Positions 12,663 to 25,369 are shown, counted from the first letter of the stretch. The stretch is DNA of 64,000 nucleotides from Prochilodus magdalenae (GCA_024036415.1 JAMWET010003916.1:62001-126000); one strand, 5' to 3'. Numbers and translations are program-made. The notes: generated from the letters alone by a model not told the origin.

Positions 12663-12669
12663 CTACTGA

Positions 12670-13400
12670 CTGTTCTGCCTTTAATCTGTGATCTTACTCC
12701 GGCAGGCCGCAGCCTTATTACCTGTTCATTCAATCCATAAGTCTGTTACCGCCATTGATTAGCGAACAGAATGGACTATTAGTATGTCAGATGAAACATG
12801 CGCGGGTGTATATGTCAGAGACTGGTGCGAGTCTGAGCGCGTGGTTTGATGTGTCACGTTCCTCCACTCTCTCTATGGGTAGAGGCAGGCTGACATGCTT
12901 CAGTGGGCCTGATAATTATTTCTCTTCTCCTCTCCCTCTCTCTTTTCTCTCCGCCAAAACTTAACTTTCATTTGTAGTTGGACTTGCCATCTCTCTCCCA
13001 GTGGACTTGGCAACTGGCAACTGGCAGAGTGCTGTCCTAATGCAGACTTGGGTCCAACCTAGATTAGATAACATTCTCCAAATGAGAAAAAGAAGGAATT
13101 AAATGGAATTTTACTGCCTTATCGCTGCTTTGAATCGCCCGCCTGATTGTGGCCCACGACAAAGCTTGATAACACAGCTTCATGGCTTCCTCGGCAGGTC
13201 TTTCCTTCAGCAGTATCTGAGAGGGAGTTAGAATAGAACCAGCCCCCAGATGTATGCTAGTGTGCTTTGAATGCAACTCCTTGCTAACCTGTTGTTCAGC
13301 AGCCCTGATTCATTACAAGATAGGTGTGGTCAACTCTTATCAAGACAATGAGAGCAAATGAGATGCAAATGTAAAAAGATTCACTGAACAAACCTACCAT
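12670..13400. other. No recognisable feature
   Basis: Nothing supportable on either strand. Confidence 0.3.
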
Positions 13401-13408
13401 CAGTATTA

Positions 13409-13942
13409 CAGGGGTTGGACAATGAAACTTAAAACACCTGTCATTTTAGTGTGGGTGGTCTCATGGCTAAATTGGACCAGCCTGGTGGCCAATCTTCATT
13501 AATTGCACATTGCACCAGTAAGAGCAGAGTGTGAAGGTTCAGTTAGCAGGTAAGAGCACAGTTCTGCTCAAAATACTGCAATGCACACAACATTATGGGC
13601 GACATACCAGAGTTCTAAAGAGGACAAATGGTTGGTGCACGTCTTGCTGGCGCATCTGTGACCAAGACAGCAAGTCTTTGTGATGTATCAAGAGCCACGG
13701 TATCCAGGGTAATGTCAGCATACCACCAAGAAGGATGAACCACATCCAACAGGATTAACTGTGGACGCAAGAGGAAGCTGTCTGAAAGGGATGTTCGGGT
13801 GCTAACCCGGATTGTATCCAAAAAACATAAAACCACGGCTGCCCAAATCACGCTGTATTGGCCGCAAAAGGAGGCCCTACACCATACTAATAAATGATTG
13901 TGGTCTAAAACCAGGTGTTTCAGTTTCATTGTCCAACCCCTG
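13409..13942 (+). mobile_element. Tc1-like non-autonomous element, copy A (534 bp, TA-flanked)
   Basis: Starts CAGGGGTTGGACAATGAAAC and ends with the inverted form, between TA dinucleotides at 13407-13408 and 13943-13944, the mark of Tc1/mariner insertion. Inside, an N-terminal transposase frame opens MGDIPEF and meets a TAA where copy B has AAA. The catalytic domain is absent. Confidence 0.95.
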
Positions 13943-13944
13943 TA

Positions 13945-15005
13945 TATACAATACTAAATAATAACAATACTGCAGGGTACTGCTCATAAGGCTACATAAC
14001 ATCTACATAACCTCCATGAAAACTGACATAACCCTACATGAATGTTTAAAAAATGTATATTCTCTTCATCTGTAACTCTAATCAAAGTTGGCAAATGTAG
14101 CCATCATAGCAAATGTAGTTTATAGAAATAAGCATTTTAAACAGTTATGTAAGGTTATGTCAGTTGACATGCCAAGCTTATGTAGGTGTCATATAGCCCT
14201 ATGAACAGTACTCTACAGTAAAGTGTTAACCAGTAATATTAACAATCGGTGCACATGGCAATCCAGCGCAAAAGTGGTTATACTTATTTTGCATGCACAT
14301 TGATATATGGGCTACTCTACTGGATCAGTTGGATTAGTAACTGGAGGTGTGATGTTCAGACCTTAGATATTTACAGGGATTGTGTTATGGTATGTTTAAA
14401 CCCAAGGCTTTAATTCAGATTGATGATTTTCATTTATAGCGCACTTCCTGTTGGGAGGCCCAAATCCTAATCCTTAAATTTTAACTAAATACTTACTATT
14501 TGTTTTACGTTCCTGCTTTTTAATGGTATTTAAACCTGACGTTACTATGTTGATGTTACTAGTTGATGATTTTATGTCAATAGTAAATTACAGACAGCTT
14601 TAGTGCATAGATGGAGCTGTGTTTTAGCCACACCCCTACATTTCAGAGCATGAAGTGAGCCTGTGAGGAGTGATCGCTGTCCCACCTGGCTGCAGGGTGA
14701 GCTTTCTTTAATGTTTAATGATAAATATTATAACTGTGTATGTGTATGACTAATCAAGTTGTGTTTGCTTGTTAGGGTTTTTGGGTCCTGCTTATTTACT
14801 TTAACAAAATAAACCTGATTATTGTACAGGGCAGTGTTAAGGTCAAGCAGCAGGGTTTTATACACAGCAGGCTTTTTTCAGTTGGTAATAATTTTTAAGG
14901 TATGGTTGTTGCCATTCCAATTCATCACTGTAGAAGCAGAATAGATTTAGACACATCTGATTCTAGCCCACAGTTTTAGAAAGCCACAAGAGAATGTCTG
15001 AGAGC
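13945..15005. other. No recognisable feature
   Basis: AT-rich, without supported exons or named repeats. Confidence 0.35.
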
Positions 15006-15009
15006 TGCA

Positions 15010-15197
15010 AGTGAGAAACAGTTCAAATAGAATTTCTGTCATGCTTTTGTTGGCGCTGTCCGTAACTGTGACTTCTAAGGGTTTAGTGCAGTCTGGAGGC
15101 TGTGCTCATCCAGTATATGCATATATAGCATATAGCAAAACCATGACAACCTCAGTTTCCATAAAAGCGTGAGCTGAATACAGATGGCGGTTCCAGA
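15010..15197. repeat. 190-bp dispersed repeat, copy 2
   Basis: Partner of the 12,476 copy in the same orientation 2.5 kb away, with substitutions throughout. It could be an old segmental duplication or two insertions of one element. Confidence 0.8.
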
Positions 15198-15899
15198 TGC
15201 TATTAAAAAGAGAATATTAACTTTAATGAACAGCACAATGAACCAACACCAACCACACAACAGTAAACCGCACTTTAACCCATCCCAAACCGGAAGGCAG
15301 AAAGGACATATGGTGCTGCTGATGCTCTTGCACTGCACTCTTGCTTTGTAGCGATTTCCCCCGTTACCTGCTTAGTCACTGTGAAGCACACAGACAAACA
15401 ATGAACCGACTTCTTTTCTAACTAACTCAGAAGAGCTGCAGCCGCCCTGATGTAGCTGGGAATCTCCTAAGCTTTATTGCCTGCAGGAAAACATTGTTGT
15501 AAGGTTCCATTCAAATGTTCAAATGAATTAACTGTGCCATCCTGGTGTAGGGCATACTTTCATTGTGCTTGTTCCAAACATTACTCCAAGACTCAGTACT
15601 GTCTGTATGCTAGACTGTGCTTCTCTGAGGCATTCCCATTTTGCTAGTGATTTGGATGGAGTAAGTTTAACTGAACTCTGTTCCATGGTTGTTTTTGATA
15701 AGTGGACTGTTACGGTTTGCAGCGATGAAGGAATGACATGTACTGATGACAGTTTACACAGTAGCTATAGAAAGGGCCAGTTTCCCAGACTTACATGCTC
15801 CATAATGAAGGTGCAGGGTTGGTTTTTCAGACATCAGTTTTGATGAATTGAGTTGATTGGTCATTTTTGGTATCAGATGCCAAACTCTTCTCAAACTAA

Positions 15900-16040
15900 T
15901 GTTGGATTTTGATCTGAAACCAAACCCTACCCCGAAATTCAAAGTCTTTTTGTCCACCTTAAATGGTGCAGGAGTTACAGATGCCCGAATGTAACTGCGG
16001 CACCATTTAAGGAGGAACGGGACATTTGGAAGAGAACCCG
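15900..16040. repeat. Palindromic interspersed repeat, copy 1
   Basis: TCCACCTTAAATGGTGC at about 15,953 faces GCACCATTTAAGGAGGA at about 16,000, with near-perfect arms of about 27 bp. Similar pieces lie at 16,700-16,840, 20,920-21,040 and 33,225-33,345, suggesting one non-autonomous family. Confidence 0.6.
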
Positions 16041-16689
16041 GTGAAGCAAACCTCTTTGTTTGGGAATAGACTGCCTTCTCCGTGCACATTTCTAACCATG
16101 GTCGCCCATGGTTTTTAGTGATCTGGCTCTGGAATTAAGATTTGTGCAGGAATGGATAGCAGTGCTGGAGTCACTGACTATAAGCAGCAGTTTTTGTACC
16201 TTCATTTTAACCAGACCTGTAGAGCCCATGACAACCTGTAGCCCCAGGGCCCACAAGCAAATTAAAGGGCCCCTGGCTTTAGGCTTACATCAGGCATTTC
16301 AGTCTGAAGGGTTTGCTCAGCTAGAAAATGCACGCTATTCATTTGTATGCAGTTTGAAGAGGCTAACCTGCAAAATAACAAAACACAAATAGTCTTAAGC
16401 CCTATTCAGGGGGGTTTACTTTTTATAAGAAGAGGTCCGGTAACAGACTAAGTGAATAATTTGACTGGCCAATTTGTACAGGAAAAAGGATGTCTGTAAT
16501 TTCCCCAAATTACCCCATATAGTCTGGAACAAAACATCATTGGCTAAAAGTCATATAGACAAGCATTAGGCTAGTAAAGTGGGTTCATATAACTTACCAA
16601 ATGCTGCCCAATAAAACGGAAAATGCACTGCATGGATTGCAGTGGTCTTGTCACTAACATGAGGATTAACTCCATAATAAATGGCGGCA

Positions 16690-16840
16690 CTGTTTTCTAC
16701 AAAACTTCATCCAGCTTCTTATTCACCAGCTTCTAGTTCAAATTTTGCCGTCCCACCTCAAATCGTGCAGCAGTTTCATATTACCTCTGGCCCCAGAATG
16801 TAACTGCTTCATCATTTAAAAGGGAACAAGAAAATTGAAA
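16690..16840. repeat. Palindromic interspersed repeat, copy 2 (decayed)
   Basis: Shares GCTTCTTATTCACCAGCTTC and the GTGCAGCAGTTTCATATTAC region with the family described at 15.9 kb. Confidence 0.4.
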
Positions 16841-16849
16841 CCTGAAGGT

Positions 16850-17470
16850 GGCAGGAACAGGAATCTGATCTCAGCCTCGTCTGCCTTTTCTCTTACCTGG
16901 TTTGTTATTACATTGCTGAGATGCCAGTTCAAGCAGGAGTGTTATTACTGAGAAAACTCTGAGGCAAATTAAAGGAGGTAATTCACTACAGAATGAATGC
17001 CTAGCGCGCTTCCAAACACTACTGCAATGGCAAATTTGTACTGCATTAAGATTACAGAGAATTCCTTTACTGCCTCATGGCTCCACACATGTACAGGTCA
17101 ATCCGATCAAATGGTCAGGTCAGTAAAAATTCCTATGAACAAAGGCTTCATGTTCCATGCAAACACTAATTTACACTGACATCACAAAAACAGGATGTTT
17201 AACATAGTGTCTCCATATATGGATATATAGAATGGGGAGTGGACTGTATGTTGTGAGGCTTTATTTCAAAACAGTAAAGAAAAAGAAGCTGACTCCCAGA
17301 AAGCCTGCCTTCTGCCTGCTTCACTAGACAGGCACCAGATCAGCTACAACTCCAAATCAAGCCAAAATGAAAAGCGCAATGTGCATGTAAATGACTCAGG
17401 TTTTATGCTCAGCTGCACATTTGACGTAAGCAAGGACGGGCCTTAACGCTGTACCTGACTGACCCTACAG
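16850..17470. other. No recognisable feature
   Basis: No supported exon or named repeat. Confidence 0.3.
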
Positions 17471-17960
17471 CCACAATTGCGGACATTCAGGGGCAGTGAT
17501 ACCCTCCATGAGTCATCCTGTTAGTGCCAGCACCATTGGCAGATGCAGGACTACATGCACACGGATCGTTATGACTCTAACACCACATCAACGTCAAGAT
17601 GGTGCTGCAATGGTGTTGTGACAGACTGTCATGGAGTGACTCAGAATGGCAGCAGGTCATCTTCAGTGACGAGTCACACTTTTGTCTTGGTGCAGATGAT
17701 CAACGAATCTGTGTGTGGAGGAACACTGGTCAGTGCCAAGATGAATGTTTTTATGTCACCTGGTGTAGGCCTGGTGTCACTACACCTCCACACCTACTGC
17801 AGAATTACAGGATGAGTGTAAGAATTTTCAAGCTGCATGGTATTGATTATCAGGGAACATGATTAGGAACCTCTTCCACTTCATGCCAAGACGTCTGATG
17901 TCTGGCAGCAAGACACCTTACAGAGAAACACTACCTCTGTATGTGTTTGTATATATAAGC
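17470..17960 (+). mobile_element. Tc1-like transposase fragment, family X copy 1
   Basis: Plus-strand frames give WSDSEWQQVIFSDESHFCLG and DDQRICVWRNTG, the block with the first catalytic Asp of a Tc1 transposase. Frames change afterwards. Two sister copies lie at 29,770-30,240 (plus) and 34,985-35,355 (minus). Confidence 0.75.
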
Positions 17961-18355
17961 TTCCTTCCATACAGCATTCCATACCCACTTTTCCTTCTAG
18001 GTTGAACTATTTTTCTGGATGATGAATGTAGTCACAGTGTGATGCCAGAATTTGTTAGGGGACCCCCCTGGTAGCCACATGCCCGCAGAGTTGTATAACT
18101 GGTATGCTTTAGCCATTGTAGTATGAAACCAACCACAACACATTAAAACCCAAATCTTGTGCAGACTTTAGTAAACAGACTAGTGAAAACAGCCTCTCTT
18201 CTAAAGAACCATCCACTGTTCAGGCAACCACAGTGGTTCTCGTATGTGATCAAATAATTTCTGATCATTTTTCTGCCACTTTGTTTATGCATTTTCATTT
18301 TTTACACAGTTCATTGCTACAAGACATTATTTCAGAACTGCATATTAGAAGCTTT
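17960..18355. other. No recognisable feature
   Basis: Nothing supportable. Confidence 0.3.
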
Positions 18356-18359
18356 CAAT

Positions 18360-18619
18360 TGTGTGTGTGTACATGCGTGTGTGTGTGTGTGAGTGTATGT
18401 GTGTGTGTGTACATGTGTCTGTACGTGTGCATGTGTGCGTGTGTGCTTGTGTGTGTGTGTGTGTGTGCTTGTGTGTGTGTGTGTGCTTGTGTGTGTGTGT
18501 GTGTGTGTGTGTCTGTACGTGTGTGCATGTGTACGTGTGTGCTTGTGTGTGTGTGTGTGTGCTTGTGTGTGTGTGTGTGTGTGTGCTTGTGTGTGTGTGT
18601 GTGCGTGCGTGTGTGCGCA

Positions 18620-18652
<33 letters not shown>

Positions 18653-18696
18653 GTGTGCATGTGTGTGTGTGTGTGTGCTTGTGTGTGTGTGTGTGC

Positions 18697-18738
<42 letters not shown>

Positions 18739-18856
18739 GTGTGTGTGTGCATGTGTGTGTGCGTGTGTGTGTGTGCACATGTGTGTGTGTGTGTGTGCAC
18801 ATGTGTGTGTGTGCACGTGTGTGTGTGTGTGCGTGTGTGTGTGTGTGTGTGTGTGC

Positions 18857-18907
<51 letters not shown>
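18360..18907. repeat. (GT)n microsatellite, about 545 bp
   Basis: A long GT tract with GC, CT and AT interruptions. Frames of 167-225 codons on both strands are pure Cys/Val or His/Thr and not genes. Confidence 0.98.
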
Positions 18908-18909
18908 TA

Positions 18910-20260
18910 AAAGGGTCAATCCCCAATTGTGTGCACGGGTCCATTATGAAGATCTCACCCTATTGAAATAATTGCCTGACTAAACACTACTGGTTTTTAA
19001 TCTAACAATCAAGGCTTTTGTTTAGGGGTCCCACATAGAACACAGCTATAATTGTAATCATAAGCTCACTTATTTGTTCTGTTTCGGGAGCATTCATACA
19101 AATTTGAGAACAATTTGAGCAGGAGGATGAACTTCGGAGAACAAAGCAAAAATGACAAGAGCCCCAGATCACTGTCTCTCAGTATCATTCGCGATTCCAG
19201 CAGATACGTGAAGACCTCTTCATGCTATTTGAGCCTATAAATCCTCCTCTCTGTGCCTTTATGACTAGTGGAAAGGTTACCCCCCTCAAAAATACCTTCA
19301 GGCAGGAACTGAACTGTCCTGGTCCATTACAGTGCATTACACATTTGAATTGTAGTGGCCAGCAGCACATATAAAAGACAAGCTGCAGTAAAATCAAATC
19401 CAAGAGCCCTGTTATAATGACTTATGGAGCATAATATTATAAAATCCTGGAACATGAAATCATATGTGGACAGAGGACATTTGCTAAATCAGTGTATTTT
19501 AAAAAATGGAATCTGGCACGAATTACAAACTGCATGATTGAAAATGTAGGTAACTTGGAAAAAGGATTCCTCCAGGGTAAGATACCCACTTCCTGGTGAA
19601 ATGACGGGGTTAAATCTAATGTCAGCACATTTACATAGTGGCTCTAATCTAATTAATTCTGAAATTTCATCTGAAGCACTGCATTCCTGGGATTCACTGG
19701 CCTTTAAACTTAGGGGGTCAGTTAATTTATTTTTTGTCATTGAATACTAGTGATCTATGCACTTTTTAAAGTTGTACAAGAAAAGTTGTTAAATATATGA
19801 TTCTGGGGTATGTGGTACATTTTGTTTGGAGAGGGAAAATAATAAAGTTGGATCTTGGGGTAAGAGGTCACCTCAGACAAAGGGGCAAAAAGTCCCCTTT
19901 TACACATTGCCTCAATATTATTATCTAGTTTTAGTTGTTAGTTTTATTATATAGCTAGCATGAAGTAAAACATTAACAGCATTTTAGCCGTTTTGCTGTT
20001 TTGCTACAGGCCATAATCACTTGAACTTACCTAGCTAATTTAAGATAATATAGCAATTATTGATCCTGAAGGAAATAGTCCTCCTCTCTGTATCTTTATG
20101 ACCGGGATAAATTTAACATCAATTACCAAACTGATTTACATAAAACCTTAATGTAATTCATGTAATCACAATAATATACTTACTATCATAAGATATATAA
20201 GAAACACATAGATAATTTCACTTTATTATACATATGTATATATATATATACCAGGTATAT
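18910..20260. other. No recognisable feature
   Basis: AT-rich; only short unrelated frames. Confidence 0.35.
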
Positions 20261-20263
20261 ATA

Positions 20264-20767
20264 CAGGGGTTGGACAATGAAACTGAAACACCTGGTTTTA
20301 GACCACAATCATTTATTAGTATGGTGTAGGGCCTCCTTTTGCGGCCAATACAGCGTCAGTTCGCCTTGGGAATGACATATACTGCGTCCTGCACAGTGGT
20401 CAGAGGGAGTTTAAGCCATTCTTCTTGCTGGTGGAGGTTCGTCCTTCTTGGTGGTATGCTGACATCACCCTGGATACCGTGGCTCTTGATACATCACAAA
20501 GACTTGCTGTCTTGGTCACAGATGCGCCAGCAAGACGTGCACCAACAGTTTGTCCTCTTTTGAACTCTGGTATGTCACCCATAATGTTGTGTGCATTGCA
20601 GTATTTTGAGCAGAACTGTGCTCTTACCTGCTAACTGAACCTTCACACTCTGCTCTTACTGGTGCAGTGTGCAATTCATGAAGATTGGCCACCAGGCTGG
20701 TGCAATTTAGCCATGAGACCTCCCACACTAAAATGACAGGTGTTTCAGTTTCATTGTCCAACCCCTG
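20264..20767 (-). mobile_element. Tc1-like non-autonomous element, copy B (504 bp, TA-flanked)
   Basis: Same termini as copy A, between TA at 20262-20263 and 20768-20769. The minus strand (20582-20400) encodes a helix-turn-helix segment: [20 protein letters not shown], then [20 protein letters not shown]. The frame ends soon after, with no DDE domain, so it cannot move itself. Confidence 0.95.
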
Positions 20768-20919
20768 TATATATCTTATATTGAATATATATTCACTTAA
20801 TACTTATGCCCCACACATTTACATACACCAGCCCAGCTACAGTAACATGGATGTTGGCCCTTTGTATACCCTTCCCAAGGAGCCAAAGACGCTTATCTTT
20901 ACACAAGGTTAAAGTTGGC

Positions 20920-21045
20920 TTCCTATTCACCAGTTCAATATTCATTAATCAAATGTTCCATTCACCATCTACCTTAAATGTTACAGCGTGTACAGGCACC
21001 ATTTAAGGTGGAGCAGAAAGTTTTCAAAACAAGCTAGTCAATAGG
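20920..21045. repeat. Palindromic interspersed repeat, copy 3
   Basis: CCATCTACCTTAAATG and CACCATTTAAGGTGGA face each other across about 20 bp, as in the 15.9-kb copy; TTCCTATTCACCAGTTC lies on the left edge. Confidence 0.5.
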
Positions 21046-21532
21046 AAGCCAGTGTCAGCTCACACAATCTTTATTAGGATGCTGGATAGCATTACATCCA
21101 GTTTGTTTGTTTGCTCTGCACATTTCACTCTGGACAGTTTCACAAACCTGGAACAATATCGAGCGAGCTTTACTCAGCTCTTGGCACTAAAGGAACTGAA
21201 GAGAGAAGCAGTTTCAATGTTATTAGCCTCACAAAAGCAACCCAACCATTAGCCATGCCTTTTGATTTTGTCAGTTTTTGTTTCTATTCATTTAATATGG
21301 AAGGTTGTAGAGGTTTATTTTGGTCTACTCCTCGTGATCTAACTGCTATTAGTCAGTTACCATTTGGTTTCATAATTGATTAATTCCAATTCCAACTATT
21401 TGTAGATGCAGCCTTGATATTCCCTATTATTTAATCCAATCTACATGGGATATTCACTATATTATATAGTGACAGAGCTATTACGCTCAGCAAATTAAGA
21501 ATGAATGGACTGGTTTACTAATGTTTCCCATC

Positions 21533-21768
21533 CATAAATGTGATCCTATGTAATATCACTCTACATAGCTGTGTATGTCCATACCAACCAAGGTTCACAA
21601 TGATCCTGAGTGCCATAACTATCTAAAGCTGGCTCTATAGTGGAGGACCACATAAATGTGATCCTATGTAATATCACTCTACATAGCTGTGTATGTCCAT
21701 ACCAACCAAGGTTTACAATGATCCTGAGTGCCATAACTATCTAAAGCTGGCTCTATAGTGAAGGAACA
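21533..21768. repeat. 118-bp tandem duplication
   Basis: CATAAATGTGATCCTATGTA begins both copies (21533 and 21651). They differ at only a few positions, so the duplication is recent. Confidence 0.95.
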
Positions 21769-22189
21769 CACTCCGAATGATACCATAGCCACCTGTGACT
21801 GGGAGTCCAAAAAGCATAAAAGACCTCACTCTGCCTGAGTGGGTGCTTCTTCCATCAGTGTGATGCTCTCCAAGCTGACATAGCAGAATTGACAGTTAGT
21901 GTTCTCCTTCAAGATTGCAGATCTAAGCAAGGGCATTGAGGTTAGTCGCATCATATGATGGGGTCACCAGTGATGCATTCGGGTGAATACACTATACACA
22001 ACCTTACATAATCAGTTTGTACACTGTTGAGTTACTGCTACATCGGTGACTGCTGTGTTCATATATGCTGTCTGCTACTGTATCATAATATAGTACATTC
22101 TTCATTACACAACTCTACATATTCCCAGTACCATGTACTGCATCTGTTCTGTGTTGTGTTTGTTAAGTGTCTTTTGTATTTTCTGTACA

Positions 22190-22312
22190 GGGTGTATTGT
22201 ATTGTTTTGCACTTCATATTGCACCATGGTTCTGAGGAAACACTGTTTCATTACATAGTAGTCATGGTACATGTTTATGGGTGAAATGACAATAAAAGCC
22301 TTTGAACTTGAT
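22190..22312 (+). repeat. LINE 3' tail fragment
   Basis: GCACCATGGTTCTGAGGAAA followed by TGAAATGACAATAAAAGCC is the typical end of fish L2/CR1 LINEs. The upstream body is not recognisable. Confidence 0.5.
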
Positions 22313-22558
22313 TTTTTTTTTTATTTAAGAACATTACCCACAAGTTTAAAACCATATAGGACAATTTAATTGTTCAGGTTCATTGGATCTTTATGATCTT
22401 AATTTTCTTTTGTTTTTATGAATACTACCACAGGAATCACCATGTCCAAGTGTCCAGCAGTCAGTCTAAATATGCCAATACAAGCTAATGGTGAAAATAC
22501 ATCATTCCGACTGAAAACTGAAAGTTGATTATGATAGAGACTGCTGAGTCACTACTTA

Positions 22559-23708
22559 CAGTGCTGGCCAAAAGTATTGGCACCCCTGCAATTCTGTCAG
22601 ATAATACTCAATTTCTTCCAGAAAATGATTGCAATCACAAATGCTTTGGTATTAATATCTTCATTTATTTTGCTTGCAATGAAACAACACAAAAGAGAAT
22701 GAAAAAAAAGTCAAATCAATTATCATTTTACACAAAACTCCAAAAATGGGCCGGACAAAAGTATTGGCACCCTCAGCCTAATACTTGGTAGCACAACCTT
22801 TAGACAAAATAACTGCGAACAACCGCTTCCGGTAACCATCAATGAGTTTCTTACAATGCTCTGCTGGAACTGCTCCAGGTCCCTGAGATTTGAAGGGTGC
22901 CTTCTCCAAACTGCCATTTTGAGATCTCTCCACAGGTGTTCAGGTCTGGACTCATTGCTGGCCACTTTAGAAGTCTCCAGTGCTTTCTCTCAAACCCGTT
23001 TCTAGTGCTTTTTGAAGTGTGTTTTGGGTCATTGTCCTGCTGGAAGACCCATGACCTCTGAGGGAGACCCAGCTTTCTCACACTGGGCCCTACATTATGC
23101 TGCAGAATTTGTTGGTAGTCTTCTGACTTCATAATGCCATGCACACGGTCAAGCACATCTAGGGAGGTTAGCCACAGTGCCATGGGCTTTAAACTTCTTG
23201 ATGACACTGAGGTAGACACAGGAACATTCAGGTCTTTGGAGATGGACTTGTAGCCTTGAGATTGCCCATGCTTCCTCACAGTTTTGCTTCTCAAGTCCTC
23301 AGACAGTTCTTTGGTCTTCTTTCTTTTCTCCATGCTCAATGTGGTACACACAAGGACACAGGACAGAGGTTAAGTCAACTTTAATCCATTTTAACTGGCT
23401 GCAAGTGTGATTTAGTTATTGCCACCACCTGTTATGTGCCACAGGTAAGTAACAGGTGCTGTTAATTACACAAATTAGATAAGCATCACATGATTTTTCA
23501 AATGGTGCCAATACTTTTGTCCACCCCCTTTTTTTATGTTTGGTGTGGAATTATATCCAATTTGGCTTTTTGACAATTTTTTTTGTGGTTTAGACAAATT
23601 AAATGAACATTTTAATATCAAAGCATTTGTAATTGCAATCATTTTCTGTGAGAAATGGAGCATCATCTGACAGAATTTCTGGGGTGCCAATACTTTTGGC
23701 CAGCACTG
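22559..23708 (-). mobile_element. Tc1-like element with deleted transposase (1,150 bp, TA-flanked)
   Basis: Terminal repeats starting CAGTGCTGGCCAAAAGTATT at the left and its inverse at the right, between TA at 22557-22558 and 23709-23710. On the minus strand an N-terminal part (KKTKELSEDLRSKTVRKHG, from 23351) jumps straight to the second half of the catalytic domain (ILQHNVGPSVRKLGL, FQQDNDPKHTSK, MSPDLN), so the first Asp block is deleted. A frameshift near 22,950 moves the ending (RPEHLWRDLKMAVWRR) to another frame. Not autonomous. Confidence 0.97.
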
Positions 23709-23711
23709 TAG

Positions 23712-24290
23712 CTTGATGTACTAGTGCAGCTTTCTAATAACACATCACATTAACTAAACCTGGTTAATGTCAGTGCTGTGGAATTAGCAGCATTTCAGCA
23801 GTTGGTATATTAGTAAGTTATTAACACTTTTTAGAGTGTTAACAAATAGCCTACTGATATCAGACATTCAGAAAGGGGATTGTAACTGAAATGAATGGAA
23901 GCCAGTGGTAAGAACTAGGAGCTAAGAAGTAGCTTATAGGAACACATAGATCATTGCCTCACAATCACAGCATTGCAAGTCTATATTGGATAAAGGAAAG
24001 GTGCAGAGCGTGCTCTAGTGTTGTACAGTTAACCACACATGAATGTGTATGTTTCAACACCTAAAAGCACAGAGATCTCGCTCTGTGTGTGCAATAAGGT
24101 GCTTGTTATGATTTATGGCAAGCCCATGTTTTTCCCTTGGACTACACCACTGAGCAAGACCAAGAGATAAAACTGACCATAAATGTAGTAAAAAATATAT
24201 AAATAAATGACCCCCACCAATCAAACTGTATTGATGAACAGGGGACAGTTCCAAAGGTTCCCTCACACCTCACCGTCCCAGCTTACAACG
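23712..24290. other. No recognisable feature
   Basis: No supported exon or repeat. Confidence 0.3.
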
Positions 24291-24299
24291 CCTCAACAC

Positions 24300-25080
24300 C
24301 TACAACCCCGAAACCTGCCATCACAGTCACTGAACATCAGGTCTCAGAAAAGCAGCTGGTCCTGATGGTGATTCACCAGCAACACTCAGGCACTGTTTTG
24401 CTTTCTTCCGTCCTCACTGATTTCTTCAATCAGCCCCTGACCAAGTCTGTTGTACCTGCATGCTTTAACACCTCTGTCATCATATTAGTTTCCAAAAAAC
24501 AGGTCTTATTTCTGTCTTGCAGGAAACTATCTGTCAGAGGAGGTGTCCACGTTTCAGAGTCTCTCTCCCTCAGAGCTGGTTCTTTACAGGACAGCTGCTC
24601 TGCTCACTCTACACCATGACTGTACCTCTGTCAGTGACTCTGTTAAACTCATTAAGTGTACAGATAACACTTCTCTGATCCGTCTTTTCTCAGACAATGA
24701 TGAGTCTATGTACCAGGAAGAAATAACATGACTGGTGTTACAGTGCAGAGCAAACAGCCTAAAGCTACACATGCAAACGACTGTGAAGATAATCACTGAT
24801 TTCAGAAAGAAGCCCACCCTACTACCTCAACTGGAAATACATGTCACCACAGTCAGCATCCTTACAAATTACTGGGGCACCACCATTCAGCAAGGTCTCA
24901 AATGAGACAGACACAGCACTGAAGTTATAACGAAGGTCCAGCAGCACGTATATTTGGGTTGCTGAGAGCACACTGGTTCTACACATCCACAACGTCGACA
25001 AGTCTACTAGTCCATAGTCACACCCTCCATCTCTGTCTTGTTTGTCTCTGAGCAAGGAAAATCAGAGCTGATTGCTCTCT
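24300..25080 (+). mobile_element. L2/CR1-like LINE reverse transcriptase relic
   Basis: Plus-strand frames read SSVLTDFFNQPLTKSVVPAC and FNTSVIILVSKKQ (fingers region), then CTDNTSLIRLFSDNDESMYQ where FADDTT-type catalytic palm is expected, then KIITDFRKKPTLLPQLEIHV, and a decayed F-LGTTI block. The part between fingers and palm is deleted, the catalytic FADD is degenerate and stops intervene. Inactive. Confidence 0.75.
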
Positions 25081-25369
25081 ACCCTTAAGACCTTCAATCA
25101 GTTAGGATGAGGAAGAAGGTTTGGTGGGGGTGGGGGCTGACCCCTTCCACCCTGGTCACTCTTCCAGTGGTTTCCATCTCAGTGGAGACCAAGAACGAGA
25201 GGACCACATCCGTCTGCATAAACTGCTGCACATGCACTTCCTTAAATGCACTGTAATGTAAGGTCACCTTACACAAAGTTAGTCACCTTGTGTGTTTAAG
25301 GTGGTAGTAACTTCAGTCTCCTCCAGCTGGCATTGCACAGGGTTGATGGCTATAAATACCCGAGGCGTG

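Noticed and set aside
18233..18971. Overlapping open frames of about 170-225 codons on both strands
   Set aside because: They are translations of the GT tract (Cys/Val or His/Thr only) and not genes; the same holds for the CA tracts at 4.8 and 6.6 kb.
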